A stretch of 40,696 nucleotides of DNA. Source: an uncultured Lachnospiraceae bacterium (GTDB lineage Bacteria; Bacillota; Clostridia; Lachnospirales; Lachnospiraceae). Position 1 is the stretch's first letter; each line of letters opens with the position of its first letter. The DNA lies in NCBI GenBank assembly GCA_946405185.1, contig CAMJGH010000015.1, positions 1 to 40,696 on the forward strand, read 5' to 3'. The position numbers were made by a program, and so were the translations under genes. Below, piece after piece: positions 20,518 through 29,500 of the stretch. The notes beneath the pieces were generated by a model. The model was not told the DNA's origin. It did not search any database and saw only the letters and a program-made list of their open reading frames with translations.

Positions 20518-20547
20518 TTGACCTGACAATATGAAATCGGTTACAAT
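20518..20547 (+). promoter_or_regulatory. SigA-like promoter of the lacI-type gene
   Basis: TTGACC (20518-20523) and TACAAT (20542-20547) are separated by 18 bp. The second operator (20532-20545) covers the spacer and most of the -10 box, so the regulator probably represses its own gene. Confidence 0.65.
20532..20545. promoter_or_regulatory. LacI-family operator O2 (imperfect)
   Basis: TGAAATCGGTTACA shares its right half exactly with O1 and fits the general LacI/CcpA pattern TGNAANCGNTNNCA. Because of that fit, a CcpA catabolite-repression site is an alternative reading. Its centre lies 101 bp from that of O1. Confidence 0.7.
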
Positions 20548-20587
20548 AAAACCGTTTCCGGTATCCCTTACGAAGGAGGACTGTCCC

Positions 20588-21583
20588 GTGACCATCTACG
20601 ATATCGCCTGCAAGGCCGGTGTCTCTACTGCTACGGTCTCGCGGGTGCTCAATCATACCGGACGCGTCAGTGAGGAGTCCCGGCGGAAAGTGGAAGAGGT
20701 CATCGCCCGGGAAGGCTTCATTCCGAACGCTTTTGCGCACAGCCTGACGACCAAGCGCAGCCATACCATCGGCATGATCTGTCCGGTCATCTCGGACGCC
20801 AACCATGCCTACCCGGTGGCAGAGCTTACGGGACAGCTGCGGGAGAACGGTTTCGAGGTTCTGCTGATCAGTACGGGGAGCTATACGGAGTCCAAACGGG
20901 CGGGTTTTGCCTCGCTCATCAATCACCAGGCGGAGGCGGCGGTGGTCATCGGCTGCAGCGAGGATGAGCAGGAAGCGGAAGACTTCCGCTACGCGGCGGC
21001 CCGGCTCCCGGTCTTCATCGTCAACGGCCGTGTGGAGGGAGAGAATATCTACAGCATCCTCTGTGACGAGGAGGCCGGAGCCTGCGGCATGGTGAAGCGC
21101 CTGGCGGACATGGGCCGGCGCCAGATCCTGTATCTGTACGATTCCGATACTTACAGCGGCCACTGCAAGCGGCGGGGATACGAGGAGGGTATGCGTCGGT
21201 ATACCGGCGAGGAACCGTTCACGGTCCGGATTGTGGGGGAAGAGACATCCTCCTTCTTCCAGACGAAGGAGACCGTGAGCCGCCTGCTGGCCGGCCGGCC
21301 GTTTGACGCAGTCCTCTCGGCGGACGACTCCCTGGCCATCGGGGCGGCAAAAGCCCTGAGGGAAGCCGGAAGGGATCCGGTCCCCATGATCGGCTTCAAC
21401 AACACGGTACTGGGCCGGTGCGCAACGCCGGAACTGTCTTCTTTCGATATCGACATGAAGCAGCTGTGCCGGCTGACGGTCAGGACCCTGCTGGACGTCC
21501 TGCAGGGACAGACGGCTCCTTCGTGCCTGAAACTGGAAGGAAAACTGGTCGAGCGGGCGTCCCTGCTGGATTTTGAGTCCTGA
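20588..21583 (+). CDS. LacI/GalR-family transcriptional regulator
   Basis: This 331-residue regulator starts with a classic LacI helix-turn-helix (TIYDIACKAGVSTATVSRVL, residues 2-21) followed by the hinge region. A periplasmic-binding-like effector domain fills about residues 60-330, containing IGMICPVISDANHAYP and the late DSLAIGAAKALREAG segment. The GTG at 20588 was chosen because AAGGAGGA lies seven bases upstream and the HTH begins immediately; an upstream ATG at 20531 would place operator O2 and the -10 box inside the coding sequence. It diverges from the bicupin-isomerase-MATE operon, and the two operators between them point to repression of both directions with relief by a sugar-like ligand. 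This is inference from family and layout. Confidence 0.93.
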   Translation: MTIYDIACKAGVSTATVSRVLNHTGRVSEESRRKVEEVIAREGFIPNAFAHSLTTKRSHTIGMICPVISDANHAYPVAELTGQLRENGFEVLLISTGSYTESKRAGFASLINHQAEAAVVIGCSEDEQEAEDFRYAAARLPVFIVNGRVEGENIYSILCDEEAGACGMVKRLADMGRRQILYLYDSDTYSGHCKRRGYEEGMRRYTGEEPFTVRIVGEETSSFFQTKETVSRLLAGRPFDAVLSADDSLAIGAAKALREAGRDPVPMIGFNNTVLGRCATPELSSFDIDMKQLCRLTVRTLLDVLQGQTAPSCLKLEGKLVERASLLDFES

Positions 21584-21599
21584 GAGCGGATAATAGGGC

Positions 21600-21627
21600 T
21601 TGCTTTTTTGGTTTAAATCGCTAAAAT
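21600..21627 (+). promoter_or_regulatory. Possible promoter of the iorA operon
   Basis: TTGCTT (21600-21605) and TAAAAT (21622-21627) are separated by 16 bp. The -10 box forms the end of an 18-base motif (21610-21627) that matches 15 of 18 bases at 17345-17362, near the acyl-CoA synthetase promoter. A separate 8-bp inverted repeat GGATAATA/TATTATCC flanks this region (21588-21595 and 21636-21643). Confidence 0.45.
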
Positions 21628-21691
21628 AGGGGACATATTATCCTCTGAAAAGATAACGGTCGTCCTGCCTGCGGCCGGCAAAGGAGAAGAG

Positions 21692-23440
21692 ATGGCAAAA
21701 GAACTGATGCTGGGAAATAAGGCGGTGGCGCGCGGGCTGTACGAAGCCGGCGTCTGCTTTATTTCTTCTTATCCGGGAACGCCTTCCACGGAGATCACCG
21801 AGGAGGCGGCCAGGTACGATGAGATCTACTGCGAGTGGGCACCCAACGAGAAGGTGGCCATGGAGAGCGCCTTCGGCGCGTCCCTGGCCGGCCGCCGCGC
21901 GTTCTGCGCGCAGAAGCACGTGGGCCTGAACGTGGCGGCGGATCCGCTCTACACCATGTCCTACACCGGCGTGAACGCCGGGTTTGTCATCTGTGTGGCG
22001 GACGATGCCGGCATGCACTCCTCGCAGAACGAGCAGGACTCCCGCCATCACGCCATCGCGGCGAAGGTTCCCATGCTGGAGCCGTCGGATTCCGCCGAGG
22101 CGCTGGCTTTCGCCAAGCTGGCCTACGAGCTGTCGGAGCAGTTTGACACGCCCGTCCTCTTAAAGATGTGCACCCGCGTGGCGCACTCGCAGGCGCTGGT
22201 GGAGACCGGCGAGCGCGTGGTGCCGGACAGGCCGTACGAGAAGAACATCTCCAAGTACGTCATGATGCCCGGCAACGCCATCCGCCGTCACCCCATCGTG
22301 GAACAGCGCACGCGTGATCTGACCGCCTGGGCGGAGACCGCCCCCATCAACCGCGTGGAGATGGGCGGCACGGCGCTCGGCATCATCACCTGCTCCACCT
22401 CCTACCAGTATGTGAAAGAGGTGTTCGGGGATTCCGTCAGCGTCCTGAAACTCGGCATGACCAACCCGCTGCCGGTGCAGCTGATCAAAGACTTCGCCGC
22501 CAAGGTGGATAAACTGGCCGTGGTGGAGGAGCTGGATCCCATCATCGAAAACCACGTGCGGTCCTTGGGGCTGGAAGTCCACGGCAAGGACATGCTGCCG
22601 CTCACGGGCGAGTACATGCCCAACCAGATCGCGGCGGCTTTCGGGCAGCCGGTGCCGGAGTCGGTGTCGCTGCCGGATGCCATCCCGCCGCGCCCGCCCG
22701 TCATGTGCCCGGGATGTCCGCACAGAGGGATGTTTTATACGTTAAAGAAGAATGGCTGCACGGTGCTCGGCGATATCGGCTGCTATACGCTGGGTGCGGT
22801 GGCGCCACTGGCCGCCATGGAGATGACGCTCTGCATGGGCGCTTCCATCGGCGCGCTGCACGGGTTCAACAAGATGCGCGGGCCGGAGAGCGAGCATAAG
22901 ACGGTGGCCGTCATCGGCGATTCCACCTTCATGCACTCCGGCATGACCGGCCTGGCAAACGTCGCCTACAACCAGAGCAACTCCACGGTGATCATCCTGG
23001 ACAACTCGATCACCGGCATGACCGGCCACCAGCAGAACCCCACCACCGGGTACAACATCAAGGGGGACCCGGCCGGCAAGATCGACCTCGAGGCCCTCTG
23101 CCGCGCCATGGGGTTTGACCGCGTGCGCGTGGTGGATCCGTACAACCTGGCCGAGTGCGACGCCGTCATCAAGGAAGAGCTGGCTGCGGACGCGCCGTCC
23201 GTGATCATCAGCCGCCGCCCGTGCGCGCTCTTAAAGACCGTCAAGCGCCAGCCGGCGTTTTCGGTGAACGCGGACAAGTGCGTGGGCTGCAAGGCCTGCA
23301 TGCGCATCGGCTGCCCGGCCATCTCCATCCGGAATAAAAAAGCCTGTGTGGACGTCACCCTCTGCGTGGGGTGCGGCGTCTGCGGGCAGCTGTGCAAGTT
23401 CGGGGCACTGGGCAGCACGGCAAAGGAGGCGCAGGCATGA
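21692..23440 (+). CDS. iorA: Indolepyruvate ferredoxin oxidoreductase, alpha subunit
   Basis: This 582-residue protein is an IorA-type 2-oxoacid:ferredoxin oxidoreductase. The N-terminal pyrimidine-binding domain begins GNKAVARGLYEAGVCFISSYPGTPSTE. The thiamine-pyrophosphate domain (about 335-520) contains CPGCPHRGMFYTLKKNG, GDIGCYTLG and GDSTFMHSGMTGLAN. The C-terminus (about 530-571) is a two-cluster ferredoxin domain with CVGCKACMRIGC and CVGCGVCGQLC, expected to carry two [4Fe-4S] clusters. With IorB it oxidatively decarboxylates arylpyruvates such as indolepyruvate to the aryl-acetyl-CoA, reducing ferredoxin. The enzyme is oxygen sensitive, consistent with an anaerobe. The start has AAAGGAG upstream. 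It overlaps iorB by an ATGA junction. Confidence 0.95.
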   Translation: MAKELMLGNKAVARGLYEAGVCFISSYPGTPSTEITEEAARYDEIYCEWAPNEKVAMESAFGASLAGRRAFCAQKHVGLNVAADPLYTMSYTGVNAGFVICVADDAGMHSSQNEQDSRHHAIAAKVPMLEPSDSAEALAFAKLAYELSEQFDTPVLLKMCTRVAHSQALVETGERVVPDRPYEKNISKYVMMPGNAIRRHPIVEQRTRDLTAWAETAPINRVEMGGTALGIITCSTSYQYVKEVFGDSVSVLKLGMTNPLPVQLIKDFAAKVDKLAVVEELDPIIENHVRSLGLEVHGKDMLPLTGEYMPNQIAAAFGQPVPESVSLPDAIPPRPPVMCPGCPHRGMFYTLKKNGCTVLGDIGCYTLGAVAPLAAMEMTLCMGASIGALHGFNKMRGPESEHKTVAVIGDSTFMHSGMTGLANVAYNQSNSTVIILDNSITGMTGHQQNPTTGYNIKGDPAGKIDLEALCRAMGFDRVRVVDPYNLAECDAVIKEELAADAPSVIISRRPCALLKTVKRQPAFSVNADKCVGCKACMRIGCPAISIRNKKACVDVTLCVGCGVCGQLCKFGALGSTAKEAQA

Positions 23441-24009
23441 AGACGAAGAACATCATGATCGTGGGCGTGGGCGGCCAGGGGTCGCTCCTTGCCAGCAAGC
23501 TTCTGGGGCATCTGCTGCTCACGCAGGGGTACGATGTGAAGGTGTCGGAAGTACACGGCATGAGCCAGCGCGGCGGGTCCGTGGTCACCTACGTGCGCTA
23601 CGGCGACAAGGTGTACGCGCCGGTCATCGACAAAGGCCAGGCGGACGTGATCGTCTCGTTTGAGGTGCTCGAGGCGGCCCGGTGGCTGTCGTATCTGGCG
23701 CCCGGCGGGCAGATCGTCACCAACACCCAGCAGATCGATCCGATGCCCGTCATCACCGGCGCGGCGGAATACCCGCAGCAGCTGGTGGAAAAGATGCGCG
23801 CCGAGGGCGCGAAGGTGGATGCGCTGGACTGTCTGGCGCTCGCCGAAGAAGCGGGGAGTTCCCGCGCCGTCAACATCGTCCTGATGGGGCGGCTCTCGCA
23901 TTACTTTGATATCCCCGAGGAGGCCTGGATGGCGTCGCTTACCGCCTGCGTGCCGGCCCGTTTCCTCGAGATGAACAAGACCGCGTTCCGGCTGGGCCGG
24001 GAGGCATAA
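23437..24009 (+). CDS. iorB: Indolepyruvate ferredoxin oxidoreductase, beta subunit
   Basis: This 190-residue subunit matches the gamma-type domain of 2-oxoacid oxidoreductases. It opens with a nucleotide/CoA-binding turn (IMIVGVGGQGSLLASKLLG) followed by SEVHGMSQRGGSVVTYVRYG, both diagnostic. It completes the IorA enzyme. The ATG at 23437 overlaps the iorA stop and has AAAGGAGG about 9 bases upstream; a longer frame from 23371 lies inside iorA and is unlikely. Translational coupling with iorA fits equal subunit amounts. Confidence 0.95.
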   Translation: MKTKNIMIVGVGGQGSLLASKLLGHLLLTQGYDVKVSEVHGMSQRGGSVVTYVRYGDKVYAPVIDKGQADVIVSFEVLEAARWLSYLAPGGQIVTNTQQIDPMPVITGAAEYPQQLVEKMRAEGAKVDALDCLALAEEAGSSRAVNIVLMGRLSHYFDIPEEAWMASLTACVPARFLEMNKTAFRLGREA

Positions 24010-24047
24010 CGGGCACCGGCCGCTGGCCATAGGAAGGAGAACCGCCC

Positions 24048-25349
24048 ATGGAGCACTATTATCAGCCGGAGATCGAATGCGCATCCCGCGAAGAGATCCG
24101 GGCCATCCAGAACGAGCGTCTGACCGCCCAGGTGAAACGGGTGTGGGAGAACGTTCCGTACTACCGCAAAAAAATGGAAGCGAAGGGCGTGACGCCCGAG
24201 GACATCCGCTCGGTGGATGATCTGCACAAACTGCCGTTCCTCTCCAAGGCGGACCTGCGCGAGGTGTATCCGTACGGGCTGCTGGGCAAGCCGCTCTCGG
24301 AGTGCGTGCGCATCCAGTCCACGTCCGGCACCACCGGCAAGCGCGTGGTGGCTTTCTACACCCGGCACGACATCGACCTGTGGGAGGACTGCTGTGCCCG
24401 CGCCATCTGCGCGGCCGGCGGCACCAACGAGGATGTCTGCCAGGTGTCCTACGGGTACGGTCTGTTCACCGGCGGCCCGGGCCTTAACGGCGGTTCCCAC
24501 AAGGTGGGGTGCCTGACCATCCCCACCAGCTCCGGCAACACGGACCGTCAGATCATGTTCATCCTGGATCTGCAGGCCACCATCCTCTGCTGCACCCCCA
24601 GCTACGCCGCGTACCTGGGCGAGCGCATGAAGGAGATGGGCCTGGGGCCGGATGATATCCCGCTCAAGGCCGGCATCTTCGGCGCCGAGGCGTGGTCTGA
24701 GGAGATGCGCCACGACATCGAAAAGACGCTGGGCATCAAGGCCTACGATATCTACGGCCTGACCGAACTGTCCGGCCCCGGCGTGTCGTTTGAGTGCTCC
24801 GCCCAGGAGGGCATGCACGTCAACGAAGACCACTTCATCCCCGAGATCATCGACCCGGAGACCGAGGAAGTGCTGCCGGAAGGCGCCGAGGGCGAGCTGG
24901 TCTTCACGGCCATCGACAAGGAAGCCTTCCCGATGCTGCGCTACCGCACGCGCGACATCTGCTCGCTGACGTACGAGAAGTGCTCCTGCGGCCGCACGCA
25001 CGTGCGCATGCGCAAGCCGAAGGGACGCACCGATGACATGCTGATCATCCGCGGCGTCAACGTCTTCCCGAGCCAGATCGAGACCGTGCTGATCAACCAC
25101 GGGTACGCCGCCAACTACCAGATCGTGGTGGACCGCGTGAACAACACGGACACGCTGGACGTCCAGGTGGAGATGACGCCGGAGATGTTCACCGACAACA
25201 TGGGCGAGATCACCGCCCGCCAGAAGGATCTGATGGCCGGCCTGCAGAGCATGCTCGGCATCCGCGCGAAGGTTTCCCTCGTGGCGCCCAAGACCATCGC
25301 CCGCAGCGAAGGCAAGGCAATCCGCGTGATCGACAAGAGAAAGATCTGA
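24048..25349 (+). CDS. paaK: Phenylacetate-CoA ligase
   Basis: This 433-residue ANL enzyme matches PaaK in length and motifs. It begins with the PaaK-type ENVPYYRKKM segment, then the ATP loop QSTSGTTGKRVV, the glycine-rich VSYGYGLFTGGPG, the A5 motif YGLTELSGPG and the hinge region GRTDDMLIIRGVNVFPSQIE. It joins aryl acetates to CoA with ATP, or in the reverse direction makes ATP from aryl-acetyl-CoA. It follows iorAB after 38 bp and precedes an ACT protein. This is a common anaerobic gene set that links arylpyruvate oxidation to arylacetate and, potentially, to ATP yield. The exact aryl substrate is not determined. Confidence 0.94.
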   Translation: MEHYYQPEIECASREEIRAIQNERLTAQVKRVWENVPYYRKKMEAKGVTPEDIRSVDDLHKLPFLSKADLREVYPYGLLGKPLSECVRIQSTSGTTGKRVVAFYTRHDIDLWEDCCARAICAAGGTNEDVCQVSYGYGLFTGGPGLNGGSHKVGCLTIPTSSGNTDRQIMFILDLQATILCCTPSYAAYLGERMKEMGLGPDDIPLKAGIFGAEAWSEEMRHDIEKTLGIKAYDIYGLTELSGPGVSFECSAQEGMHVNEDHFIPEIIDPETEEVLPEGAEGELVFTAIDKEAFPMLRYRTRDICSLTYEKCSCGRTHVRMRKPKGRTDDMLIIRGVNVFPSQIETVLINHGYAANYQIVVDRVNNTDTLDVQVEMTPEMFTDNMGEITARQKDLMAGLQSMLGIRAKVSLVAPKTIARSEGKAIRVIDKRKI

Positions 25350-25363
25350 GAGGAGGTTGTGAG

Positions 25364-25798
25364 ATGAGTGTCAAACAGGTTTCGGTGTTTCTGGAAAACC
25401 GCCCCGGCCAGTTAAAGCGCATGACCGGCGTTCTGGCGGAAAAAGGCGTAGACATGCGCGCGCTGTCGCTGGCGGAGACCAGTGAGTTCGGCATCGCCCG
25501 CATCCTTGTGGACGACGCCTACGGCGCCATCCAGGTCTTGAAAGACGCGGACTTCGTGGCCAGCCTCACCTCCGTCATCGTGGTGCAGATCCCGGACGAG
25601 GCCGGCGGCCTCGATCACCTGCTGCAGTACTTCGCGGACACGAACCTCAACATCGAGTACATGTACGCGTTTTTGGGCGGAAAAGAAGAGAAGCACGCCT
25701 ATATGGTCTTCCGCGTGAAGGACCACCGCTCGGCGGAGGCGGCGCTGGCCGGCAAGGGCCTGCCGCTTCTGACGCAGGAGCAGATCGCGGAGATGTAA
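25364..25798 (+). CDS. Tandem ACT-domain protein
   Basis: This 144-residue protein consists of two ACT domains (about residues 4-70 and 71-140), the first opening with QVSVFLENRPGQLKRMTGVL and the second containing the NLNIEYMYAF segment. ACT domains bind amino acids and regulate enzymes allosterically. There is no catalytic or DNA-binding domain, so it probably senses an amino acid, perhaps an aromatic one, for the IorAB-PaaK module. It starts 15 bp after paaK with AGAGGAGG upstream and is the last gene before a strong terminator. Confidence 0.9.
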   Translation: MSVKQVSVFLENRPGQLKRMTGVLAEKGVDMRALSLAETSEFGIARILVDDAYGAIQVLKDADFVASLTSVIVVQIPDEAGGLDHLLQYFADTNLNIEYMYAFLGGKEEKHAYMVFRVKDHRSAEAALAGKGLPLLTQEQIAEM

Positions 25799-25819
25799 GC
25801 AACTGCATAAGCCATACAG

Positions 25820-25879
25820 AAAGGCAGCTGTCTGCCGTGCGCGGGTTTTCCGCAGGCACGGCAGGCAGATGCCTTTTTT
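25820..25879 (+). terminator. Strong intrinsic terminator after the ior operon
   Basis: AAAGGCA and, inside it, TCTGCCGTGC pair with GCACGGCAGG and TGCCTTT across a loop of about 15 bases, followed by six T residues at 25874-25879. This separates the ior-paaK-ACT operon from the DUF4132 operon. Confidence 0.9.
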
Positions 25880-25920
25880 GTGCAGCGCGGATCCCGGCGG
25901 GACGGAGGATCATTTATATT

Positions 25921-25949
25921 TTCCCACTGGTTGTTTTTTATGATAAAAT
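25921..25949 (+). promoter_or_regulatory. Probable promoter of the DUF4132 operon
   Basis: An extended -10, TGATAAAAT (25941-25949), lies in an AT-rich stretch 42 bp upstream of the first gene. A partial -35, TTCCCA (25921-25926), sits 17 bp before it. This is the only clear AT-rich promoter region before the five-gene block ending at 34812. Confidence 0.6.
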
Positions 25950-25991
25950 GGGATCCGGAAGCGGCGCAGAGCGCCGCAGGGAGGTTGGTTC

Positions 25992-26447
25992 ATGCGCATC
26001 CGGATCAATGTCAAAGGGATATCCCGGCGCCGGGAGGCGGTGGTGCAGCAGGTGCGGGAGGTCCCGGACCGGCCGATGACGGTGGAGGAGTTTCTGCGGG
26101 TGATCGTGCGGCAGGAAGTGGAAGCATACAACGGGGACGGGGAAGACAGCGCCCTCCTGCGCCTGTTCGGGGGCGGCGCCGGGCCTGACGGCGAGACAGC
26201 CGATGCGGAGCAGGCTCTTGAGAATATGGCCGCTGAGGGCCGCGTGCGGTACGGGCGGTTCCCGGACGGGAAGAAGGCCGACGTGAACAAAGCCGTGGCG
26301 GATGCGCTGCTGGCCTTTGACGACGGCCTGGCGGCGCTGTTTGCGGACGGCGTGCGCTATGAGGACCGGGCAGCGGAGCTGCCGCTGCAGGAGGACAGTG
26401 AGGTGACCTTCGTCCGGCTGACGTTCCTGGCCGGACGGATGTGGTGA
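25992..26447 (+). CDS. Hypothetical protein, first gene of the DUF4132 operon
   Basis: I do not recognise this 151-residue protein. It is acidic, without membrane segments or a signal peptide. It contains a short basic N-terminal strand, a helix with MTVEEFLRVIVRQEVEAYN, and a segment RVRYGRFPDGKKADVNKAVADALLAFDDG followed by a strand-rich end with EVTFVRLTFLAGRMW. The latter half could be a small beta-grasp or ubiquitin-like fold, but this is a guess from secondary-structure pattern. The start ATG is preceded by AGGGAGG. It ends 68 bp before the large DUF4132 gene and is probably its obligate partner, since it is the leader gene of the operon. Confidence 0.75.
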   Translation: MRIRINVKGISRRREAVVQQVREVPDRPMTVEEFLRVIVRQEVEAYNGDGEDSALLRLFGGGAGPDGETADAEQALENMAAEGRVRYGRFPDGKKADVNKAVADALLAFDDGLAALFADGVRYEDRAAELPLQEDSEVTFVRLTFLAGRMW

Positions 26448-26515
26448 CGGAAGAGCGTGACACCGGCTGCAGACAGCAGGGTGATGATCGAAAAAACAGA
26501 CAGCGGGGGGCTGAC

Positions 26516-29500
26516 ATGGCATTCGATTACAATTCGCGGACAAAGTGGGAAAAAGAGAAGTGGGAGGCCTGGCAGGCGGCCCATCAGCAGGCCATCACGG
26601 CGCTGCCGGAGGAGCAGAAGCCTCTTTATGAGGAAGTGCTGCAGTTCAGCAAGTACCCGGGCTGCGGCTTCCCCGTGATCACGAAGTGGGCGAAGGACCG
26701 CTTTCCGGAGGGGAAAAGTCTGAAAGAGGCGCTGTATGCCACCTGCCCGGAGCTCATCCGGCTGATGGTCCCGGAAGCGTACCGGGAGGATTTTGACGGG
26801 ATGCTCGACCAGTACGCGGCCTTCCCTTACTCCCGGGCGGTCTTCCGCCCGACGGTGCGGACGGCGGCGCCCGCGGCGCACGCATACGATGCCTTCGGCC
26901 TCATGCAGGCGTACCGGGTGCTGGATGCGTACGGCGTGACGCCCCTCGAATACCTGACGGGGCATCCGGGCGGGGAGGCGGACCGGGATACGACTGCGTT
27001 TGAAGAGTTCCGCGACTTCCGTGACCACGACAGCTTCAACCGGGAGCTGCACATGGTGCAGTTTGAGGACATCCTGGCGGCGCGCATCGACAAAGGGGAT
27101 GAGGCCGTCATCGCCGCGGTGAAAGAAGCGTTCCTGTCGGACCGCAACACCGTGCTGGTGACGGTGCCGCTGATCCGCGGCGTGGTCCGCTCGCGGAGCG
27201 GGGAAATGCACAGCCTGCTGGCGGCGTTTCTTTTAGCCGCGCGGCTGCAGGAGGGTGTGCGCCAGGCGGTCTGTGAGAACGCCGACGCCGGCCGCCCGGA
27301 GGCCTTCCGGACCATCCTGGAGACCATCGCGGACCATGATCTTCTTCGTTTCTCCTCCGTCAAGCGCGCCGTGGGCACCTGGACGGGCATCTTTAACGCC
27401 GATGCGGCGGACCGCGTCGCCGGAAAAGTGTTCGCGGGCATCCGGGCGGCCATCGACGACCGGGAGACGGCGCTGGCCATGACGCGCACGGATGACGCTG
27501 TACAGATCGTCACCGGCCTGTGGGCTATCGGCTTTTACGAGGCGAAGGCCGCCGTGGACCGGATGACGGAGATCGCGGAGACCGGCACGAAGCCGCAGCG
27601 CCTGGCCATTTCCTACTACAACCGGTACATCCAGTTCTCCGATCAGAGCAGCCGTGCGGCCCAAAGGATCCTGGAACTCTACCCGGGCGATCAGGAGATG
27701 GCGGCGGCCTTTATGCCCACCTACCTGGAGTATGTCGATACCCTCGTGGGCAGCTGCATCCTCGACGCGAAGGACCGCCCGGTCTACAGCATCGGCGTAG
27801 AGGACCTGCACTACAAACCGGTGGCGGTGACGGAGCTGTTTGAGAGTGAAGAGAAGGCAAGGGAGCACTACGGCCTGCTGAAGACCCTTGCGGACGGCAT
27901 GAAGAAGCGCACGGTGACGTTCTCGCCGGCCGTCTTCCCGTGGTACGGGACGGAACTGAAAAAGAGCGGCCTGGTGCAGCGCATGGTGCTCATCGCCTAC
28001 GCCCTGCAGGATCAGGCGCTCATCGACGAAGTCTGCGGGCGCCTTTCGGACATCACGGATTCGTATTACAACACCCGCAAGAACTACCTGCGCCTGCTCC
28101 TGCACGATCCGAAAACGCCCGTGCAGCGGGCCGCGCTGTTTGCGGCCGTGGCGGACAAGGAGAGCCTGACGCGCATCGCGGCCTGGCAGATCGTCAAAAA
28201 GCTGGCGGCGGCCGCGGAGAAAGGGAAGCCTGCCTTTTCGGAGGAGGAAGTCCTCACGCTTGAAAAGCACCTGCGCCTGAAAAACGAGGAGACGCGCCGC
28301 AACGTCATCGACCTGCTGGAGCGCCAGAATAAAGCCGGCGTGACCGCAAGCATGCGGCGGCTTCTGGCTTCCGGGCAGGAGATGATGCGCCTGGCCGGCC
28401 TGGATATGGCCAAACGCAGGAGCGATGCCGGGGCGGAAGAAAAGGAAGCGGCCGCGGCGCTCGTGAAGGAGATCCTTCCGGACGCGGGGGCCCTTTCGGA
28501 GAAGGAAAAGGTGCTCTGGGAGCAGATCGCGGAGGAGGGCGGCAGCGCGGATGCCGCCAGCCGCCCCGGGTACGGGCTGTACGACCCGGCCGAAGAGTAT
28601 ACCCCGGCACTGCCGGGGCGCGATCCCGCGCTCCTGAAGGCGTATTTCTCCCTCACGGAAACGGAACTGGACGGGTATTTTGACCGGCTCCGCGCGTTCA
28701 TCACGGAGCACGGCCGGATGGAATACACGCTGGTGAACGGCGAAAAGCAGCTGCTCGAAAACGGGCTCTTTGTCATCGCCTATCCGGGCGCCGGGCATCC
28801 GCTTGAGGAAAGCTATCCGTTCCCGGAACTGTGGCGGGAGGTTTATCAGACCGTCATCCGGGAACCGAAGGTGCTGTTCAACCTGTACATGGCCATTCTG
28901 GACGGCTTCGATGAGAGCGACATCGTCTCGCCGGAACCGTACCGGCAGGCGGACGCGGGGCTGTTCGGCCCGGCCGGCGCAGCCTACCACTACACGGATC
29001 CGAAGTACAACGGACGGCGCGGGCACAGCATCTACCAGACCATCCTGGAGATCTGCATGAGCCAGCAGAAGGTCTCGCTTCCGGCGGAGGTGGTGACGGC
29101 CGTGCTGCGCGAGACGCTCGAACTCCCGGAGGAGGTCCGGTGGCTTGAAGAGGTGCCGCCGCGCTGGCAGACGCTCTCGGAGAAAAAGCGGCGGAAATGC
29201 TTCCTGCGGTCAAACGAGTTCCGGGCGGTGCTCTCCCGCGCCGCGCGCTTTGAGAGCGACGAAGAGTTTGCGGCCTTCTTCCCGCTGCTGTACGCCATGG
29301 ATCGGCTGTATGACATCCCGAAGAACAGCGGGGTGGCAAACTACAGCTCTTCCTCCGGAAACCTGCTGACGGTCTATGACTACGTGAAAGCCTGCGAGCT
29401 GGGTATCATCACGCGCGGCTTCCTCTGCAAAACCGTCTTTGAAAGGGAAGGTCTGCGCTTTGCGATGGGGAACCTGAGTGAATTTGCCCGCCCGGCCTTC

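Noticed and set aside
20387-21163. Long N-terminal extension of the bicupin frame across the divergent region and lacI
   Set aside because: A perfect AGGAGG precedes the ATG at 20386, and the extension would run through the promoter and both operators.
27233-29026. 597-codon open frame opposite the DUF4132 gene
   Set aside because: Shadow frame in GC-rich sequence, without motifs or start signals.
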